A stretch of DNA of 64,000 nucleotides from Theocolax elegans (taxonomy: Eukaryota > Arthropoda > Insecta > Hymenoptera > Cerocephalidae). A program made the position numbers and the translations under genes. The DNA lies in the NCBI GenBank assembly GCA_026168455.1, contig CM047430.1:6099448-6163447 (forward strand), given 5' to 3'. How positions within the stretch are numbered: the first letter of the stretch is position 1; each line of letters begins with the position of its first letter. Positions 58,648 through 64,000 of this stretch are shown here, piece after piece. The notes under the pieces were generated by a model. The model was not told the DNA's origin and did no database searches. It worked only from the letters and a program-made list of their open reading frames with translations.

Positions 58648-61146
58648 GTAGTTCGAGTTAGTGAGAGAGAGAGAGAGAGAGCGCGAGAGATGGCGTGTGA
58701 GACGCGTCTCTATACCGGAGTATTCCCCCTCTTGCTCGGGTATCCGAGGAGAGGCATACACCGGTATATCGAGAGAGAGTTCGCGCGCGACCGTGTTCAG
58801 CCGGAAGCGCCCGATCTCACCGAGATCGGTCTCTCTCGATCGCAAGCTTGACGGGAGAACTTTGCCTAGCTTGTATGGGAGCGGCAAAGTAGGGAGAGAG
58901 TAGTTTGTGCCGCGGATCGCGGGCAGCGAGAATCCCCCCCGAATAGCGAACGGGAAAGACTTTGCGAGAGCCGATCATAATCGGCTCTCTCCGATTGTGC
59001 CCGCGAGTGGGAGTGAGAGAGAGAGAATCCCTAGTCGCGGGGAATCGGAGTTAGGTGCTAGGCGGGCTATAGGTGTGTGAGTGAGAGAGATAGCGCGATC
59101 GCCTAGCCCCTTCGCGTGTATAAGTCTTCGCAGCTGGTTTCGCTGATAGAAACCACTGCGGCGAATTATTTTTATTTGGTTTAATAAAATAAATTCGTTC
59201 CCGCGCGGGATTTATTTGAGATTTATGGTGTGAGAGTGTTTTCAAATAGATCCTTTCGGGAGAGGTAGTTTCCCCACCCCTCCTCCCATTTAAAGAAAAT
59301 TTAAATATTTGTTTTCTCTTTATACGGGACGCAGCAATTTAATTGGTTGTTTTTTGAGTTCGAGAGCGAAATTTCGTTGTTGCTTTCTCCCCTCCCTGAC
59401 CCACGCATATATTATATATAGTAATTATAATTTAATAATTGTGTTTATTATTTATTACTAATTATTTATAATATATGTATCATTTTATTTGTGTGTGAAT
59501 AAAATATATTTTACAACTATTGTTAACTATTTAGACTTGTTTGCAAGTTAAATAATTAACAGTAAGTAACTTTGTGTGAATCAGCGGCAAAGTTACAATA
59601 GTTGTAATATTAATTATTTAAACTCGTGTGTGAGTAAAATAATTAAAATTATTTCTTTATTACAATTATCCGACAGTAATTACTTGATCTAATATTTGGT
59701 ATTTATTAAGTATTACTGTTCACGATACTTGTATTATATTTTTGAAATTTTTGAGTGTGAGAAAATTTTTTTTTATAACTCGTGTTAATTGTTTAGACTT
59801 GTTGCAAGTTAAACAATTAATGTTAAGTATCTTTGTGTGATTGTTCCGCAAAGATAGGAGAGTTGTAAAATATAATTATTTAGACTCGAGAGTGAGTTAA
59901 ATAATTGAATTTTTTTTGCATGTATTTTAATGATCGGCATTTAACCTAATATTTCGTATTCGTTATTTGCTGTGAAATTTTAATATATGTTAAAGATTTT
60001 CTTTTCTCTTTTTGTGTGTTTAAATTATATCTCCACACATTTTTGCCAATTATTTAGACTTGTTTGTTAGTTAAATAATTGGTTATAATTTTTTTTTTGG
60101 TGTGTTTGAGTAAAATTATTCGGTGTATAAATTTAATTGTTTAGACTTGTTAGCAAGTTAAATAATTAAATTTTCATTTCCTTTTCGTTCAATTTATTTA
60201 AAAAAAGGAAATATAAATTATTTCAACTTGGTAGCAACATAAATTATTTATTTAGTCCTTTTTAGGATAAAATAAATATATTTCGCTGAAAAATTGTTGT
60301 TTGGGACGACAATTAGTGAAATAAGTATTTTTGTTGCAAACCATACGGGATTTACAACATTTAGTAAATACCCGTACTGTTGAAGTAATTTAATTAAATT
60401 TGTGTTTGTATTGTAGTGTAAATTATAAAGGAAATTTTTTTTTTGTTGTTTTGGGCTTGGAAAAGCAAAATAATAAATAGTGTCTTGGTGTGTGTGAAAC
60501 ACAAGACAATGTATTTATTTTTATATTTATTTTAAAATTAATTATTTAGGCTCGTTAGTGAGATAAATAATTTAATTTTCTTTTCTTTTCTTCCTTTATA
60601 ATTTGTTGTTCTGTATTTATTAATAAATTGAAACTTTAATTATTTCAATTTCCATAACAAAATAAATTCTTTTCGCCAGTGAGGAATCTTTTGGATTATA
60701 ACTGGCGAGAGAGATATTTTGATATTGAAATAATTTAAAGATATTGAAATAATTTAAAGATTTCTTTTTGTTAATAATTATTTTTGCTTGCAGAAGCAAT
60801 TGTATAGAGTCTTGGTGCGTGTGAGTCCCAAGACACTACAATAAACATTAATTATTTAGACTTGTGAGCAAGTTAAATAATTAATTCTAATTTGGTGCAA
60901 GTGTTAAGTGTGTGATTTGTCACAGCTTTAACCAACAAAATTTAATTATTTTGTCCTTCTAAGGACGAAATAAATTCCTTTTAAAGAAAATCTTTTGGAT
61001 TTTAATTAAGTGAATTAATTTTGTTGGTACACTAGTCGGTGCATTTTTACAATTTATTGTAATTAAGCCGACACCAAATTTTTTTTACTCGTTGGGAGTA
61101 ATAATTATTTTATTGTGGTGAGTCCAATAAAATAATTTCCAATTGA
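58514..61146 (+). other. long gypsy leader: GA block then hairpin array
   Basis: 58613-58682 and 59010-59090 are GA-rich. From 59440 to 61146 almost every 30-80 bases form an inverted repeat. Eight share the form AATTATTTAGACTTG / loop / CAAGTTAAATAATT: 59521-59561, 59612-59644, 59787-59818, 59874-59906, 60046-60082, 60135-60167, 60540-60572 and 60850-60882. Others have TGTG-starting loops (59567-59596, 59828-59856, 60480-60508, 60806-60835). Outer arms TTACAACTATTGT (59511) and ACAATAGTTGTAA (59594) enclose two of them as a three-way junction. The last hairpin, CCAATT/GAAA/ATTGG, overlaps the start of the gag frame. No long coding frame. Confidence 0.8.
58613..58682 (+). repeat. (GA)n microsatellite in leader
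   Basis: GA tracts at 58613-58643 and 58662-58682 separated by a short unique piece, at the same place as the tracts in the minus-strand element. Confidence 0.9.
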
Positions 61147-61149
61147 AAA

Positions 61150-63917
61150 TTGGATACTTCCGAAGTATTTGAAACACTAGGGATTTCATCTGAAATCCCG
61201 GTTGAGAGTACTTCTCCCGACGTAACACGTCGGCTGCTGCTGGTCAAAAAAATAATGGCCAGCAGCTATGAAGCCCGAATGGCCCAGCTTATGCGTGAAT
61301 CACGCATAGCTAGGGATATTCGTCGGGAAACGAAGAAGCTTCCGATTGAGGCAGTGTATGCCCAATTGGAGCATCTAAGTTTAAACGCAAATGGCGAAGA
61401 GGCGGAGTGCCGCGAACGCCTTTTGCGTCACCGGATAAGATGTGTAGACATTAATCTGGAAATACCATGGTTCCCTGAATACGATGAGAATGTAAGGGCA
61501 GAGCCTGCACATAAACCTCTGGTATGTCAGGAACTATGGGAAATTAGGAAACCTCGTTCCAGGAAAGGGAGTGTGGTCCCATCAGGAACGGAAGTTTCCT
61601 GCGAGTCCGAATTGTCGGATCGCGAAAGGGTTGCTAGTGACAGAGCACCCATTCCTGAAGAAGATGGAGCTCTGTCACCAAGTGGTCTGTCTAGAAACTC
61701 GCCATTGAGTACTGCACAAAGCCCGAGGTTGGCACCAACAGGTGCTATACCTAAACGGTTTGGTGAGGTACTGGGAGCAAACATGACCACGACTGCAATC
61801 CCTTATGTCCCTGTTTCGGTGGCTGCAACATCATGCACAACCACTACGTCGACGGTTACGACCGTGACGACTGCTCAACTCGGAGGTTTTTATGCACCCG
61901 CACATTACCTCCCAATTGAAGAGCAGAGAAACAGCGGACATCTTGGCACTAGAGAGAGTGAAGTGCCAACACAACATTTTGACTTGGGTTCGCAGACGGA
62001 AGCCGACCGTCGTACGTCACGAGGATACACCTCTAGACAATACGACAACAGGCAACCTGAAGCTAATACAACCGAACGTCAATTTGTTGATGATAGGAAT
62101 GGATATGACCTTCCTAATGACGTCAGTGTTCAATCTTACGAAAAACCGAGGTTTGAACAGAGACGTCGTGAGACCTCTTCTAAGACTTGTGAAGGACAAG
62201 ATAGAAGAGAGAGGCGTGAGTACACGACTCCAAACAGAAATTCACGACACCATTGTTCTGTGAGTAGAGCCTCAAGCAGCGATGAACGTCGTGAAAGCTG
62301 TACGGAGAGACGTACTCATAAACGTCAGTCCAACCGTAAACTCGACGACCGAGCACAGCCGGAAATTCCGGAGCGAGGTCACAGAGAGAGGTCGGACAGA
62401 CGTAGAGAAACGCCTCGAGAGAATCGTGCGGTGGCCACTTGCGATCAGAGTACTCAGACGGATTCGTTCGATGGGTATCAGTCTGATCGCGAACCTGCTC
62501 GTGGGAGATCCGATTCTCGTAGGGCGGCTGAAGGCCGACAAGAGAATAGGAATCCCTCCACCAGCAGGCGTAGGAGTTCCCGGACGGATAATAGAGATGA
62601 CCGTCGGGAAAGAGAATCCTACGAGGCCAGGCCAAGGTATCGTGAAGACGATAACCAAACGCACGATCGGACAGGGTGCGCACGAGAGCTGCGTATCTGG
62701 AACATGTCCTTTGATGGTGAGACCAAAAAGGACGCGGAAGAGTTTCTGAACCGTTTACACGATTTCAGAAATGACAACGAGTTCTCAGATAGCAGGATGT
62801 TCAGTGCCCTGCCCAATGTGTTCTCAAAATCAGCACTGTTCTGGTATAGAACAGTTCAGCCATCTCTCCGAGATTGGCGTGATTTTGAGATCGAGTTCCT
62901 AAATGAGTATGGCCGTATCATAAATGACGAAGATTTACTCATGGAACTTCGATCAAGAACACAAAATGAGGGAGAAAAGGCTACGACGTTCTTGAACTGT
63001 TTCAGAGCGATCGTAAATAAGTTTAAATGTTCTCCCTCATTAGAACAACAAGTGAAGATGGCCTACTCGCAGATGAGGCCAGATTACCGCAGGTACATAC
63101 CAGTACGACAAATCAGGAATTTCTCTGATTTGACAAGCTACGGTAAAGAGTACGAGCAGCATTTAACATGGGACACGAAAATTTCCAGTTCCAACGTTAA
63201 GCGCGAGAAGCTCGTACCAAAAGCTTTTCCGAAACAGAGTGGTGCAGCACGAGTTTCGGGTAAAGTGGCGACTGTTACCGAAAAGAGTAAGGATGAGTCT
63301 TCTCATTCGGACAAACAGTCGTCTAAGAAAACTAGTAAGAAGATGAGCAAGAAAAGTGCGAAAAACTCGCCAAACTCTTCTTCAAGCGAATACGAAGCAG
63401 CCGCTGTGTACGGTACTTCCAAAGTCGCTAATAGTTTTCAGAAACGATACGGCAAATCGAATAATGGAGTGAGTGCCCCCAATTCGACATCCGTATCGTA
63501 CGTGCCTGTTTCTCAACAGTCACCTGGGCAACAAAAACAGAGCTCGGGCAAAAGAGAAAGACGTGCTTTGACGAATTCTCAACTGCCCCAGCAAAATGTT
63601 TTTGTCCCACAAATGGCACAAAACCTGGTGAGGTATGTGCAACCACAGGCGACGGCAGTAAACCCAACGAACCTGAACACCAACTTTGTCGGCGTGTGTT
63701 TCACATGCCAAAAAGTCGGTCATAGGGCTACCGATGCGGAAACATTGGGCACTCCGCTGAGCAGTGCTCTACCGAATTGGTAGCAAAGGAGTGCCAGCTG
63801 TGTGGAACTAGTGGCGTTACACTCCAAACATGCCCTAACTGCGTCAGATTCCTCCAAAACGTGGGAAACCTGAACGCAGGGCACCCGAGCTGCCCCGGGC
63901 GCCCTGCACTGCAGTAA
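61150..63917 (+). pseudogene. gypsy Gag, one frameshift in the zinc-knuckle region
   Basis: The frame opens after TGA at 61144 and runs to 63783; the 61150 codon is TTG, and the first ATG is at 61255 (residue 36). N-terminal region: RRLLLVKKIMASSYEARM, LSLNANGEEAECRERLLRHR. Middle: Ser/Thr and then Arg/Glu-rich linker (residues 320-500). Capsid-like domain about 509-650 (MSFDGETKKDAEEFL, ALFWYRTVQ). Lys/Ser-rich then Gln-rich tail, then the first knuckle CFTCQKVGHRATD at 63700. A one-base loss near 63735 shifts the frame; the other frame carries a second knuckle half, an all-Cys cluster (ECQLCGTSGV, CPNC) and stops at TAA 63915-63917. Structural protein packaging element RNA, by family. Confidence 0.85.
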
Positions 63918-64000
63918 GTAAACCGCATGGTTTACAAGGGCAATAGTTTAAGGTTGGAGAACCCTTTAAACTCTTTAAGAAGTCTAGCAAATCATTTGCT
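63918..64000 (+). other. gag-pol junction, cut by window end
   Basis: The region corresponding to the start of the protease spacer of the minus-strand element (about 15220). Too short to annotate. Confidence 0.4.

Larger units (their letters stand above)
57457..64000 (+). mobile_element. Ty3/gypsy LTR retrotransposon, 5' part
   Basis: 5' LTR, tRNA-Arg PBS, 2.6 kb leader and gag in order, leaving the window at the beginning of pol. The architecture is the same as the minus-strand element at 11617-21373: LTR of nearly equal length, same PBS type, GA block, hairpin-rich AT leader, related Gag. Gag has one long frame broken only near its end, so this copy is younger. Confidence 0.92.

Overview
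The window looks like repeat-dominated chromosomal DNA of an insect. It is AT-rich with many TA, CA, CT/GA and AAAT microsatellites. It carries Ty3/gypsy elements primed by tRNA-Arg or tRNA-Lys, a tRNA-derived SINE, a Helitron-type helicase with an OTU domain, a non-LTR element, a piggyBac element, several fold-back elements and an envelope-like remnant. The only plausible host-type gene is a two-exon SIAH-like RING gene near 50.2-51.0 kb. The species cannot be named from this sequence; the mix suits an insect generally.

Layout. 1-1432: copy of a dispersed repeat whose second copy is at 56001-57251. 2209-4913: fold-back element with CCACACAGCA ends, interrupted by LTR-like DNA. 5166-8275: internally deleted Ty3/gypsy element (tRNA-Lys PBS joined to the integrase C-terminus) with an extra coiled-coil ORF. 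8651-8873: SINE. 10075-11616: decayed OTU and Pif1-type helicase of a Helitron. 11617-21373: minus-strand Ty3/gypsy element with LTR, tRNA-Arg PBS, long leader, gag and pol; its 3' end is missing. 21819-31125: 9.3 kb composite of nested inverted repeats holding a decayed transposon protein gene. 31207-31646: broken Crypton-like tyrosine-recombinase exon. 33338-34793: three upstream pieces joined in a new order. 35005-38879: decayed gypsy pol pieces. 38890-42165: non-LTR element with a (TCAA)n tail. 43167-48905: piggyBac element with TTAA duplications, split by a 2.8 kb fold-back. 50204-50958: SIAH-like gene. 51290-52797: envelope-like remnant. 53690-54495: a further fold-back. 57457-64000: plus-strand Ty3/gypsy element with full 5' LTR, PBS, 2.6 kb leader and gag, leaving the window at the start of pol.

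The most unusual signal is shared by the two tRNA-Arg gypsy elements (11617-21373 minus, 57457-64000 plus). Between PBS and gag each has a GA microsatellite block and then a long, nearly continuous series of small hairpins. Arm sequences vary while pairing is kept, and many loops are TTTG/TTAG-like. The gag frame then opens without an ATG: in both elements the first in-frame ATG lies inside sequence already alignable between them. This suggests a structured leader working with non-AUG or internal initiation. Other leads are paired AT-hook motifs at the integrase C-terminus of two gypsy remnants, the coiled-coil/Cys ORF after integrase, and fold-back arms that mirror an ATG exon with its splice donor.
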